64,000 nt of DNA from Litsea cubeba (lineage: Eukaryota > Streptophyta > Magnoliopsida > Laurales > Lauraceae), in assembly GCA_012931725.1 (NCBI GenBank), contig CM022948.1, forward strand, positions 77,820,276 through 77,884,275, given 5' to 3'. This document shows, in pieces, positions 43,901 through 51,500 of the stretch. The position numbers and the translations under genes are program-made. The stretch's first letter is position 1. Every line of letters starts with the position of its first letter. The notes beneath the pieces are model-generated. The model worked only from the letters and a program-made list of their open reading frames with translations. It did not search any database and was not told the origin of the DNA.

Positions 43901-45287
43901 GTCTAGGATTGAACTCAACCTACAAGTCACAATATTAAGAAGCATCCAACTGCACTACAAGTTCACCCCAACTTACATTATACATATGCAACAACATTCC
44001 TCTTCTGGAAATTGTTGTGTCTAGCACCCCAATTGATTTTTTGTTCACCTTTATTTTCCTTTTTTCTGAATGGTAACAACCACTTACATTAAAAGAAAAG
44101 CAAAACTAACAACCCTAAAAGAAATCAACACTGCCTCAAATAGGTACTGAAATCAACCAAAGACACTAACATCATTTTTTGAAGGTCTCAAATATATGAG
44201 AACAGATTGCCATCCACATAATACTTAAAGAAAACAACCAAATACTACAGTTCTCTTCTTCAAATTTGGGAGACTCTTAAGCATCTAAAAGCAGTGCCTC
44301 ATGAAATAGAAGATGGAGCGGATTTGAGGCGGGGCAGGTTTTGAGGCGTCGAGGATGACCGAAGGAGAGAGGGGAGAGCGTTGTGTACTCGTTGAAGAAG
44401 AAATGAGAAGAGAAACGAGGATCGTCGCGGGTTCTCCTCTTCTCGTTCATGAAGGTCCTCTTTTCGTTCGTTGGTGAAAACAAAGAAAATGGAGGAGCGA
44501 TTGTTGTTTGACTTTGGAGGGCTTTTGCCCTAACAAGAGCGCTTTATATAAATGAAGAGGACCGCCGGATCTACCTCACGATCCGACGGTCCAAAAGGAA
44601 CTTCGCAATGATCGGGTGAGAACAGTTCTCACACGATCAGGCATATGCAAAGTCACAGTAGTTTAAAACGGACTGATCCACGCAAGCGTACTTAATAGGT
44701 GTGGGGCCATCAGCACTTGCTATGTTGGTGCGCCCCACAACTATTTGCTTCTGTTTTTTTTCGGTGGTGGCTCCCACATGCTTCCACTTTTTAACAGAAA
44801 CAGTCAGATTAACTCTCAGCATTACCGAAAACTATAGTCCACAGCACCTCAGTTGTTAATGGACCGAGTGTTGGTGACCTGGTCACTATTCATTGGGAAG
44901 ACCCACTTTTCACACCTTGGGAGTGGGACCATCAAGATGAAGCCCACAAGAATGGATTTTTATCTCCAACATTGGGCCCCACTGAGCAGAGTGGTAAAAG
45001 CACGAAAGGGAGCCAACCACCCTGGCAGAAAATTAGCTGTCAGCTGTTAAATTTTACAGAGCAGAATAGATTCACTTACTCTCCAGCTCTGATAAAGCAC
45101 CGTGGCCGTAGTCACGCACCATCCACGCGAACAGATTCGTGACCAGAAACATCAGACCATAGACAAATCTGGCCATCCATGGATTGGGCCCCGTGCAGAG
45201 ATGTCTACAACAAGAATTCTCCGTGAACTCCATGCATCTCTCGCTGCTTGGTCTCTCCATCTCTTCCCACCTACTACTAGTACTCAT
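9455..45287 (-). CDS. SERINC: SERINC/TMS1-family membrane protein, 12 coding exons
   Basis: SERINC proteins are multi-pass membrane proteins linked to serine incorporation into phosphatidylserine and sphingolipids, and more recently to lipid scrambling. I assembled 12 exons by homology and GT-AG sites, 5' to 3': 45287-45080, 40583-40510, 37703-37544, 37370-37346, 37108-37019, 35631-35460, 35347-35274, 30408-30339, 29438-29367, 29290-29148, 10984-10911, 9513-9455. They total 1221 nt (406 residues plus stop), and every junction phase matches. Landmarks in order: GPNPWMARFVYGLMFLVTN, CLGTEGVLRVSLGCF, HSGWW, FAHFGAGVFLLIQLISIISF, APKLSCLLN, SEPPTE, FATGIDSKSFQ, DDVPYGYGFFH, WTIDVGW, NEWLAACVY, and a basic tail KNRRR. 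The length fits the plant family (about 400). About ten hydrophobic segments are visible. Closest in memory are Arabidopsis MEE55-type Serinc proteins. Intron 10 is 18,163 bp and carries the LTP palindrome array. Confidence 0.95.
10911..10984 (-). CDS. SERINC: SERINC coding exon 11
   Basis: Residues 363-387 plus one base: WTIDVGWASTWVRIANEW and LAACVY, the family's last conserved block. Acceptor TTTGCAG at 10985, donor GTAAGT at 10910. The phase (AA+G = Lys) matches exon 10 across the giant intron. Confidence 0.93.
11218..11621. repeat. Left flank of array, duplicated at 21342-21745
   Basis: The 404 bp from AATAAGAGGAAAACTCAATT to the first GCCTT unit border recur with the same length and few differences at 21342-21745, immediately before the second block of units. 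This shows a larger duplication that copied unique flank plus array. Confidence 0.85.
12353..12694 (+). CDS. nsLTP/LTPG-like ORF, truncated (left arm of unit 1)
   Basis: An open frame of 113 codons reads like the first exon of a plant non-specific lipid-transfer protein. A hydrophobic signal peptide (MKTI...LLLALSIHMVSA) is followed by the eight-cysteine pattern as far as it goes: Cys (MCKC), L/I-x-PCMTY, CC at about 61-62, CLC at about 81-83, GFPVDIT, then SQC at about 108. It stops at HFKN before the eighth Cys and before any GPI-anchor tail. The likely reading is a captured, truncated exon whose donor or intron has been lost, not a working LTP. Near-identical copies sit in the left arm of every unit: 15891, 17659, 19439, 22454, 24221, 25989 and 27757 are full, and 14121 is frameshifted. 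Whether any copy is translated is unknown. Confidence 0.6.
   Translation: MKTIVASTIYTGLLLALSIHMVSALSIGRMCKCSHLMVQIAPCMTYVAFPPQNHSGSPPSTCCRPLLSSASFQPSANGTKVCLCLLFNNLVLLGFPVDITSMKTILSQCHFKN
12744..13052 (-). CDS. nsLTP-like ORF, right-arm copy of unit 1
   Basis: This is the inverted counterpart of the left-arm ORF: 102 codons with the same signal peptide, PCMPYVVFP, CC and CLCLLFNNP motifs. It diverges from the left arm at roughly a tenth of residues, and a small indel near the centre gives an early stop after GFLVYIT. It is repeated in the right arms of units 2-7. Unit 8 has a TAG (26553-26551) in the Tyr codon of CMPY. Probably a hairpin arm, not a protein gene. Confidence 0.5.
   Translation of the reverse strand: MKTIGASAIYTGLLLVLSIHMVLALSIGGMRKCSHLMFQTTPCMPYVVFPLQNHSSSPPSACCRPLLSSASFQPSANGTEVCLCLLFNNPVLLGFLVYITHA
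13402..15170. repeat. Array unit 2 (1769 bp)
   Basis: Short-leader variant. The left-arm ORF (14121-14471, +) has one extra A after CTGGTTTTA, which shifts the frame so the end reads TGISGRHH instead of LGFPVDIT. The right-arm ORF is at 14513-14821 (-). Confidence 0.9.
15171..16939. repeat. Array unit 3 (1769 bp)
   Basis: Left-arm ORF 15891-16232 (+). Right-arm ORF 16282-16590 (-), which is open further upstream to 16674 because of a leader difference. Short-leader variant. Confidence 0.9.
16940..18707. repeat. Array unit 4 (1768 bp)
   Basis: Left-arm ORF 17659-18000 (+), right-arm ORF 18050-18358 (-). It shares CTCTACATCG with unit 7, linking units 4 and 7 as close relatives. Confidence 0.9.
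18708..20617. repeat. Array unit 5 with the only intact right terminus
   Basis: Left-arm ORF 19439-19780 (+), right-arm ORF 19830-20138 (-). Beyond the usual border at 20488 the right arm continues for ~130 bp as the reverse complement of the spacer upstream of the left arm, ending GCCCAATCCCC at 20600-20610. The full palindrome is therefore 18974-20617 (1644 bp, centre 19795.5), with terminal repeats beginning about GGGGATTGGGCATTCAATTT. This shows what the ancestral element looked like. A small A-rich insertion (about 20494-20505) interrupts the symmetry. Confidence 0.88.
20618..20851. other. Unique spacer between array blocks, left of the miniature LTR element
   Basis: Non-coding DNA. CAATCAGACGCCAAACATATGAA near here resembles CAATCAGACACCAAAAATATGAA past 21160, and a similar stretch occurs near 20775, so the local sequence is itself a low-copy direct repeat. 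Confidence 0.4.
20852..21121 (+). mobile_element. TRIM/SMART-type miniature LTR retrotransposon
   Basis: Two short LTRs, 20852-20932 (81 bp) and 21047-21121 (75 bp), begin TGTCAGGA and end TTATTAGCA / TTATTAACA. The primer-binding site TGGTATCAGAGC directly follows LTR1 (20933-20944; initiator Met tRNA type). The polypurine tract GTGAGGGGGG directly precedes LTR2. The target duplication ATGAA is perfect at 20847-20851 and 21122-21126. The total length is 270 bp with no coding capacity, so it depends on another element for mobility. It fits the SMART/TRIM class. Confidence 0.9.
21127..21341. other. Spacer before the second array block
   Basis: Non-coding. Its last ~37 bp (TATGCCTATGATTG to CCGTAAT) repeat the sequence at 11238-11273, so the block-B junction includes a small extra partial duplication. 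Confidence 0.45.
21342..21745. repeat. Second copy of the array's left flank
   Basis: Copy of 11218-11621, same length and near-identical sequence, directly preceding unit 6. Confidence 0.85.
21746..23502. repeat. Array unit 6 (1757 bp)
   Basis: First unit of block B, with the long leader variant like units 1 and 5. A deletion in the spacer near 21857 (ATTATCATTATGCCC) makes it shorter. Left-arm ORF 22454-22795 (+), right-arm ORF 22845-23153 (-). Confidence 0.9.
23503..25269. repeat. Array unit 7 (1767 bp)
   Basis: Left-arm ORF 24221-24562 (+), right-arm ORF 24612-24920 (-). Shares diagnostic differences with unit 4. Confidence 0.9.
25270..27037. repeat. Array unit 8 (1768 bp)
   Basis: Left-arm ORF 25989-26330 (+). 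The right-arm frame, which would start at 26688, is closed by TAG at 26553-26551, so this unit's right arm is not coding. Confidence 0.9.
27038..28220. repeat. Array unit 9, truncated in its right arm
   Basis: Left-arm ORF 27757-28098 (+) is intact. The right arm breaks off after GGCATACTTCC at about 28220, where unrelated sequence (TAAGCTTGAGCTTAGG, then AT repeats and a MITE) begins. Confidence 0.88.
28277..28640. mobile_element. TIR MITE beginning GGGAACCGGTCC
   Basis: The ends are inverted repeats: GGGAACCGGTCCTATAG at 28277 and, read from the right, GGAACCGGTCCTATAAGG ending at 28640. AT dinucleotide runs flank both sides (28251-28276 and 28641-28662), so the target duplication cannot be read. 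No coding capacity. Possibly Mutator- or mariner-type by ends; class uncertain. Confidence 0.65.
28859..28932. repeat. (AG)37 microsatellite
   Basis: A pure AG/GA dinucleotide run of 74 bp in intron 10, about 200 bp from the exon 10 donor. Likely length-polymorphic. Confidence 0.95.
29148..29290 (-). CDS. SERINC: SERINC coding exon 10
   Basis: Residues 316-362 plus two bases: an acidic loop, then DDVPYGYGFFH and a membrane segment ending LIGWNAHHTMQ. Acceptor ATGCAG, donor GTAAGT at 29147. The next exon is 18.2 kb away. Confidence 0.93.
29367..29438 (-). CDS. SERINC: SERINC coding exon 9
   Basis: Exactly 24 codons (residues 292-315): a membrane segment SFIIALLAMAIATFATG followed by IDSKSFQ, strongly conserved in the family. 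Acceptor GGGCAG, donor GTTCAT, which is a weaker donor than the others. Confidence 0.9.
30339..30408 (-). CDS. SERINC: SERINC coding exon 8
   Basis: Residues 268-291. It begins with the conserved SEPPTETC loop and ends DWLTII. Acceptor TTCCAG, donor GTAAGA. Intron 7 before it (4865 bp) holds the solo LTR. Confidence 0.9.
31293..34390 (+). mobile_element. Solo LTR of a large Ty3/gypsy-type element, 5-bp TSD
   Basis: The block begins TGTAACACCCC and ends AAGATGTGACA, canonical TG...CA ends of long gypsy (Tekay/Del-like) LTRs. It is flanked by the perfect 5-bp duplication CTAGC at 31288-31292 and 34391-34395. No reverse transcriptase or integrase is inside. The text CATAACTTCTGATCCGTACG near 32398 is the kind of phrase seen in such LTRs. 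A nested 180-bp MITE leaves about 2.9 kb of LTR. It sits in SERINC intron 7. The orientation is from the TG-start consensus, and the lineage is inferred. Confidence 0.75.
32580..32759. mobile_element. Nested foldback MITE with 9-bp TSD
   Basis: A 180-bp palindromic, GC-rich element built of CCTAGGCG / GATTAATC motifs. Terminal inverted repeats are around TTGTAAAAATC and GATTTTTGCAA. The 9-bp duplication GTTGGACCC flanks it at 32571-32579 and 32760-32768, a Mutator-like target length. It inserted into the solo LTR, so it is the younger of the two. Confidence 0.75.
34565..34862. mobile_element. PIF/Harbinger-like MITE
   Basis: The ends GGGCTTGTCTCTTTACTAGAA and, from the right, GGGCCTGTTTCATTAGGATA share the GGGCCTGTTT start and a TACTAGAATTTGA subterminal repeat. 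Flanking trinucleotides CTA and TTA are a near match to the 3-bp TWA target type. No coding capacity. Confidence 0.5.
35274..35347 (-). CDS. SERINC: SERINC coding exon 7
   Basis: Residues 244-267: VNGGLLTPGLMG followed by a membrane segment ending WCAIR. The last two bases AG make Ser with the next exon. Acceptor TATAG, donor GTGGGT. Confidence 0.92.
35460..35631 (-). CDS. SERINC: SERINC coding exon 6
   Basis: Residues 186-243: two membrane segments separated by WYAPKLSCLLN, ending VSLHSK. Acceptor TTGCAG, donor GTGAGT, phase 0 at the 3' end. Confidence 0.92.
37019..37108 (-). CDS. SERINC: SERINC coding exon 5
   Basis: Completes the Gly of FGAG and encodes VFLLIQLISIISFITWLND and a Cys/His-bearing loop through residue 185. 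Acceptor TTCCAG, donor GTATGC. A split TG+C codon gives Cys at 186. Confidence 0.92.
37346..37370 (-). CDS. SERINC: SERINC coding exon 4 (25-nt micro-exon)
   Basis: Only 25 nt. It completes codon 148 and encodes KFAHFGA plus two bases of a Gly codon. Acceptor TTGCAG, donor GTATGG. It is needed to join FYG to GVFLLIQ in frame, and the family motif FGAGVFL spans its 3' junction. Confidence 0.88.
37544..37703 (-). CDS. SERINC: SERINC coding exon 3
   Basis: Residues 95-147 plus one base. Contains a membrane segment (IFYFTMFLSTVGT), the polar loop NDPRDSWHSGWW, and a second membrane segment ending FVPSAFIQFYG. Acceptor TAGCCAG, donor GTGAGT. Confidence 0.92.
38030..39530 (+). mobile_element. Decayed LTR element (copia-like or TRIM)
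   Basis: Two diverged direct repeats, about 38030-38345 and 39140-39530, share GGTTGCATAG, GGAGCTTT.TTTG..TTTGGCTG and ACATCT.CAACA. After the first copy lies AGTATCAAAATCT (about 38399), a degraded form of the initiator-tRNA primer site. The interior is purine-rich and without an open reading frame. It occupies intron 2 of the SERINC gene. Old insertion; borders approximate. Confidence 0.45.
40510..40583 (-). CDS. SERINC: SERINC coding exon 2
   Basis: Completes codon 70 (A+GA, Arg) and encodes residues 71-94, including the hallmark CLGTEGVLRVSLGCF. Acceptor CGCAG at 40584, donor GTATCC at 40509. Phases match exons 1 and 3. Confidence 0.92.
42690..42790 (+). mobile_element. Possible SINE fragment
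   Basis: GAGCTTAAGGG (A-box-like, about 42707) and GGTTTGAAACT (B-box-like, about 42744) have tRNA-like spacing. A long poly(T) precedes them at 42661-42678. No target duplication found. Weak. Confidence 0.3.
42919..44639. mobile_element. 1.7-kb Pack-type TIR element in SERINC intron 1
   Basis: Long inverted repeats of roughly 190 bp lie at 42919-43113 and 44457-44639. Both begin TGATCG.GTGAGAACTGTTC, and this terminus is itself a small palindrome. They include TATATAAA near 43010 and 44548, so each TIR could carry an outward-symmetric promoter. The interior (43114-44456) has no transposase. A minus-strand frame at 43945-43667 has an unrecognised but protein-like stretch with SVPLQDGDCFHV, and a 67-codon plus-strand frame (43090-43293) starts inside the left TIR. 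It looks like a Pack-MULE-style carrier. No 9-bp target duplication was found. Confidence 0.65.
45080..45287 (-). CDS. SERINC: SERINC coding exon 1
   Basis: Residues 1-69 plus one base of codon 70. The start at 45287 opens a cytosolic Ser/Glu/Cys-rich leader. The family signature NPWMARFVYGLMFLVTN follows, which is the first membrane segment, and then VRDYG. The donor is GTAAGT at 45079. A second in-frame Met (codon 10) is an alternative start. Confidence 0.92.
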
Positions 45288-47658
45288 CCCACCTAACCTT
45301 CTGTCAAACGAGATGACCCATGTCTCAGTTTCTAAAATTCTCCATCTTCTCCCTGCAATTCAACCAATCATGCGTTTTCCATCAAGACACAGATAAAGAA
45401 AAGGAAGAGACATGAAGAAATCAATCACCACAAATATTTAATATCTGAACAACCGTTTTAGCAAGAGAGAGAAACCACGTTGATGGAAGATTTGTATGGG
45501 AGCTATGAGGAAGAAAAGTAGGCAGGAATGATGGCTTTAGCAATTAGTTATGCCGGATAAAGCAGGAGAGAACGACCTTTTACTATATATTCCATTTCCT
45601 TTTGTTGTAAACAGAGAGAGAGAAAGAAGGGATTGAAGAATGCACGCATAGAACGCCTTTTCTTTTCTTGTGCTTTGGTAATCAGTGTCCTAGCATCACG
45701 TCTCTACGGTTTGATCTTTGTTATCGTTAAGTATACGATATTGCATTCCACAAGTGAAGCAATTGGATATATCACTGATAATGTTCCTTCTACAGTACAC
45801 CAAAGGCATTTTGGGGATGCGACCCAAAAAAAAAAGTTCCAAAACTATCCAAAAGGGTCCCGGGTTCAAAACTCACCAGCCCCGCTTTATATATATCTTA
45901 AAATCGCCAATAAGTTTTTCTAATTTTTTTTAGCACATTGTGAGCACTCAGTTTGTAATCCAAACCCCATTCAAAGTGATGGATTTTCCAAACATTGTGA
46001 TAACATAACTTTGTGCTTGACTGATTAATAATCCCACCATGTATATAACATCCATCAAAGTGAATTTTGGACAAATAATCACATGTTTAGTGCAAATAAT
46101 CACATGATCATACAATTTGGTTGATCATGCTTAGAAAACATGGCCAATATTTATTCCCTAATTTGTCCAACTAAAAATAAAGTGCATGTGATTTCTTCCC
46201 ATTATTTCTCAGCTGGTTTTAGAATTTACACGCGTGTGTACGTTCAAGAGAGGGTGAGTTGAAGACTTTCAAGTCCTTACAATGAAAAGGGGGAAGAAGA
46301 GGGAGGTAAGGTGTTAAAAGTAGTCATAAAACATATATAACTGGAATAGGTTAAGTGGGGAGCACTATGTGAGTCCAAACTCCGAAGTGTACTTAAATCG
46401 AGCAATGCCACAGAATTCAAGACAGAGGGAACCTTCTTAATGAACTGGTTGAACGGTATAAGGCAAATCCAAAGGGTCAACCGAGTATTTAGGTTCACGA
46501 TTTCTCCCTCTTTCAAAATTTGAGGCTTTGACATCGAACCTCGATTTTTTTTTTATTTTTAGGAATTAAAAGTTGAATCCACTAATACAACCATCTTGAA
46601 ATTATAATGAAATTTATTCGGCTTCCCTCTTGGCCGAAGAGATTAGTCGTCCCCTCCCCCCAAGATTAAGGTATAATAAGGCCAAGTTTCGATTGATCCA
46701 ATTCTCTCGCTCCCCATTTTCACACTTCCACCTGATAAAAAATGTTTCATACCTGCAAGTGTATTATTTAGCTGGGCCTCACTCAAACTCTCGTATAAAG
46801 CAGTCAGGACAGTGCTAACGTCATTCCTACGTTCCTACGTCAATAAAACGTTAAGAAAACAGTACCGTACACGTGAGGTACACGTGAAGAGAGAGAAAAG
46901 AAACGTCCAAGCCCAAATGCCTTCAATAGAGGCTGTCGAACAAAAGTAACGAAATGGGTGGACTGGTTAGAACAGAAACTCGACAAGACATAGGATTAAG
47001 GCAGCAATCCTTCTACAAAACAAGGAAGAAAAAAAATACCGTGTATGAATGGAAATGGAATCCAACTATAGAAACAACACTGTTCCCAAGAAAGAAAATT
47101 CATTGCCAGAAACAGAAGCGAAATCAAGACTATTGTGATTGGTGAATGGAGAATAATCATTACTACTTGAAATCACATTTTGTGGTATGAATGAGCCCAA
47201 ACAGAGGAAATCGGAAAGTTGCAAGAAATAGAGTTAAATCAATCCAAATATATATAAATCATGTACTTCTTTTCAATCAGTTGCAAACTCCAAATGCCTA
47301 AAACTGAAAGAAAGAAAACCTAAAATCTCCCATTGCTATTCCCATCGAATGCGACCACATTTTCAGCAACACATTTACAAAACCAAATTAAACTTCCATC
47401 GATTTCACAGAGAAAGGGAATTCACAATGTAAGATTCAGTCATTAAGTGAAGATCCTAAAAAAATGAGGATCAGAGCTCAGAAGATCTCATATTTGGAAG
47501 TGATTTCTAAAAAGAAGGAAAGAAAAATCAAATCGCCCGACTAAGATCGATTGCAATGACGATCACTTGGAAGCTCAAATCTACATTTCAAAAAAAAAAA
47601 AAAAAAAATGCAAGATCTGGAAAGAACTGGGGAAAGTGAGAATGGATCATTAACATAC
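45288..47658 (-). other. SERINC 5' leader and probable 5'-UTR intron
   Basis: Acceptor-like sites TTGAATTGCAG (ending about 45354) and GTTTGACAG (about 45301) lie just upstream of the start codon. The remaining ~2.3 kb has no coding homology. It is T-rich on the minus strand next to the donor at 47658, as usual for plant leader introns. A TATATAG-like motif near 45582 could instead serve a proximal promoter. Confidence 0.4.
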
Positions 47659-47870
47659 CTGGAAATGATTTTGATGCAGAGCGTACGGAAAGAAGCTTGT
47701 TTCAGAAGCTGTTGTTCGTCTTCGAGGTTTAATGGCGGAGAGAAATGAAAGGAAGAGTGAGAGAAAGAGAGAGATTGTTGTGTTGCTTTTGTATGCTATA
47801 CATCTTTTCTTTTCTTTTGTATGGCTTTCGGGAGCGTATCGAACAAGTAAGTATATATTTTTTTGGGGGG
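47659..47870 (-). promoter_or_regulatory. Probable non-coding first exon and core promoter of the SERINC gene
   Basis: On the minus strand a TATATAC box (about 47852-47859) is followed by a CT-rich leader (AATCTCTCTCTTTCTCTC). The exon then ends CATTTCCAG with the consensus donor GTATGT at 47658. No long frame follows, so it reads as a 5'-UTR exon. The nearest downstream coding start on this strand is SERINC at 45287, which makes that gene the likely owner; this link is inference. Confidence 0.45.
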
Positions 47871-48231
47871 CGGAGGTGGCTTTGAAGTACTTCAGTAATT
47901 TCTGGAACACGATCAAAACTCGAAAGGACGATGGATTACAGTGCGCGGTTGGCACCGTTTATTTATTAAAAGGTGTCAACTGAATAGTAATCGAACATCA
48001 CTTTCTTGCATGAGTTGCGGAAAATGGCAACTTGTGGGGGCCATCTGATTGCATAGTTGATGAATAGGTTTTTGAGGTGCATTAGTGGTGGGGGCAATAT
48101 CAACACTCAAGTGATCCTAGCTGTCAATGCTTAAAGTTTTAATAATGGGATATCATACAAATTTGCTTTTAATGATATTCATCTGTAAATAATGCTCAAA
48201 CATTGTCGCAATAGTTTTGATGGTAATTTAG

Positions 48232-48550
48232 CACGAGTGGTGGATGTGAGGTGAATTGTAGCGAGGTGAGGTAAAGCCTCCCTCATCTAGATTAAAAAAA
48301 AAAAAAGGGATCATATTAAAATTATATAAATTTAAAAAAATTATTCTTTTGAAAAAAAAATTCAAAAAGCAACATCATTTCTCTACTAAATAATAAAAAA
48401 AATATTCAATTTCTACACAAAAAGTAAAAAAGATTTTATATCAAACAACTATAAATAAAAGACCATCATAATCCGCTATATTTTATTTTCTCTTGATTTG
48501 ATCGTTCACATCACTTAACTTCAATTCACCTCACATCCAAACACACCCGG
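48232..48550. mobile_element. MITE with GGATGTGAGGTGAATTG inverted repeats
   Basis: GGATGTGAGGTGAATTG near 48242 reappears inverted near 48522-48539, followed by CCAAACACACCCGG, i.e. a GGGTGTGTTTGG-type end. The interior is AT-rich. Probably PIF/hAT-type; the left border is decayed. Confidence 0.45.
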
Positions 48551-51500
48551 TATTGAATTAGCAAGATGTGGACCTCTGTAAAGGAAGGAACAATACAGAG
48601 AAAAAGAAGTCAATTGGATGGTTTGGAGAAGTGTTATACATGCACAAGGATCATGAATATTTAGAATAAGAATCTAGAAAGGGTTCTAAGAGTCACATTG
48701 CAGTAACTAATTGGTGCAACTTCGCCTGATCTTCCAAACCTGTGGCCCAATGACCCAACAGACTAAAGTGAAATTTGGTTTAGATTCAAGTAACTATTTG
48801 TTTGGAATTTAAGGCTTTAAGTGCCTGAATAAAACACCAAAGAGCCAAAGGTTGGCCCTTGTTTGCATGGAGTTGAATTCTAAGAATTAAAAAAATATTT
48901 TTTTTAATTTATTTAAATAGAATTATAGAAGTGTAGATCCATAAATGACCTTTAAATGATTGTCCATTCACTGAAAATATTATAATAAAGAAATATGGAA
49001 AATGAATTCTCAGCTATCACAATATTAAATTAAGTCCTAGGAAAATCAGGATCGAGCCTATGTACACCTCACATACGTTATAGCCTTTGCCCCTCATTTA
49101 TTTATTAATCTTTGTTGGGTCCCATTTTACCTTGAAGTCCTAAGAAACAAACAGTCCCCCAAGCATTCAGCTTATATAAATATGTGTTTTCATTTCACAG
49201 ATTCAAAATAGGACACTGCTTTGGGAATCCAGCCGACCTCAAGTCGATCTCTGAACTCAAGTATATACAATCTGGGTTCGGTTTAGTTGGGTACACTCTT
49301 ATTTTTTTTAGTAGAAAAGTTGGATACGTTTGGGTTTCATTTGAGTTAGGTTAGGCTCAAATTAATCCACTTGTGGACTTGGGTTGGACCAATTTTTATT
49401 GCCGAACCCACCCTAGTTGCACCCCACCAAAAGGCTTAACCTCATTTATAAAATGAAAATATCTTGCATAGTGACCACTTACTAGTGGACATGGTTAATG
49501 AGGTGGGCTTTGAATCAAAAAGTTGCAATTGGGGTTGATCCGGTTGCTTGTACGTTAAAGGCATCTGGCAAAAAGGAAGCTCGATAGTGCACCAAAAGCA
49601 ATAATTTTGTTAGGCATTCCACGTTGATCGGCAATACAAGCAATGGAAGCCCATTACGAGCAATATATAATATATATTATAACTTCAGAAAACAGCACTT
49701 GATTTGAGAACTTGAGACAAAATTTGCTAATATTGATCACACTAACAGTAAGTGCAGAACTCAACCCAAAAACCTAAAATCCTCTTTGTCATATTGAAGA
49801 TCTAGATAGTTAAGGTCTGATGAGAATTTAAAATTTCTAAATAAGGTGGATTTCCATCATAAATTGCTTTATTCTGAAACGGATAGACGTACAACTTGAT
49901 CAAGCATGAACAATTATGGAATTTATAAAATGGGTGGTATTCATCACAGGTTGGCCCAAGTAAGCCCACATGCGCCGAGGCCACTAATTGCAAAAAAGAT
50001 AATCTATATATAGTTTCACTCTAAATAGACACCCTACTCTCATATATTACCTACTAATCTTAGTTAATCATGATTTAAACAAATATTGATATATATAGAA
50101 CGTGAATAGTACTGTGAGCATCATGCTTATCACTTTTTTTTCTCTCTCTTTGTCCGTGGCACATGTACCAAAGATTCGTATAATCAAGAGCAAAACCGAT
50201 CCATATTAAATGAATGTGGAGGTTACAATTACCGATGACTGATGCTTTGTTTTATTTGTTTAAAGACATCCAAGAACATTCTTTCATTCCTTGTAAGAGG
50301 GTCTATTTCTAAAGACAGATGCAGAAGAGAATCATCATCTGTTGCTGGGTCCAAAATAAAGTAATCAGGTTGCGTGATAATCACTTGCAAGGAGTTGCAG
50401 AATGTGGACGCCTTTCCTTGTCATTGTGTGGTGAAAATCCTTATATATGATTGCTATATATACATACACTTCATCAAGTAAAAGGTACAATATCATAATA
50501 ACAGTCGTACCAAGTTAAGGACATTTCTTCTCTCTTGCATGTACATTTTGTCTATCACGTGAAAATCCTATATATGATTGCTATGTATACCCTTCACCAA
50601 GTAAAAGATACAGATATCATAATACCAGTCGTACCAAGTTAAAGAACATTTCTTCTGTATCGCACGTACGTATTGTTTATCACGTGAATCCATGTGCCTG
50701 GTACTAAGTTTTGGTTCGACTTGGCTGGCAAAGGGTTGGGTTAAAAAGGTAAGCCAGCCAACTTTGCTGGTAAGTGTGTTTGGTAGAAGGTTTGTTGGAT
50801 TTTAAATAAATATGATTTTTAACTTATGACTCATGTTTGGTTTGCAAAGCTAGAGTTTGGGTTTTGACTGCCCTGACTCCGAGCAGCTCTACTCTATTTA
50901 TACTAATTTATATATTATTGAAAGAGTATTTGTTTTGAGAAATTTATTGTTAGAATTACATGTGTTGGGAATTATTTACAACAATATTACATTAATTTTA
51001 TAGAGCATTTAGAACTCTCCGTTTGAATGCTGGAACTCAAAAAACAAACCTCACCAATGTCGCTTTTGGTTTTTGAAATTCTCAGAATTTTAACTTCCTA
51101 AGTTTGAATATTTTCGATATTATAGGACTGGGTCTTCCAGCATGCAAGATTGTGATATTTTCAATATTTTGGAGACCAGTTGGGAGACTACATTTGAATT
51201 TTTTCAATATTATCAAATTCTCAGAATTCCTCTAATGAAATAGGCCATTTCTAGTAAATTGTGATATAAAACAATTGTGTCACACATAGTAGCGTACATC
51301 TACAAAAACGCAAGTACTGGTTATTTGTGGGACGGTGTCTTCCAGCATGCAAGATTGTGAATGAATTGATTTTATATTCTTCGTAGAATATATACAATAA
51401 TTAGTATCAAATTTGATCTAAACATATTTGTCACAAGATAATTTGGTATCACAAATCATATACCCATAATCAGTCTAACCGAGTCTAAGTGCAAAGAAAG

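Noticed and set aside
45830..45890. tRNA-like GGGTCCCGGGTTCAAAACTC
   Set aside because: Only a B-box match; no A-box or tRNA cloverleaf could be drawn.
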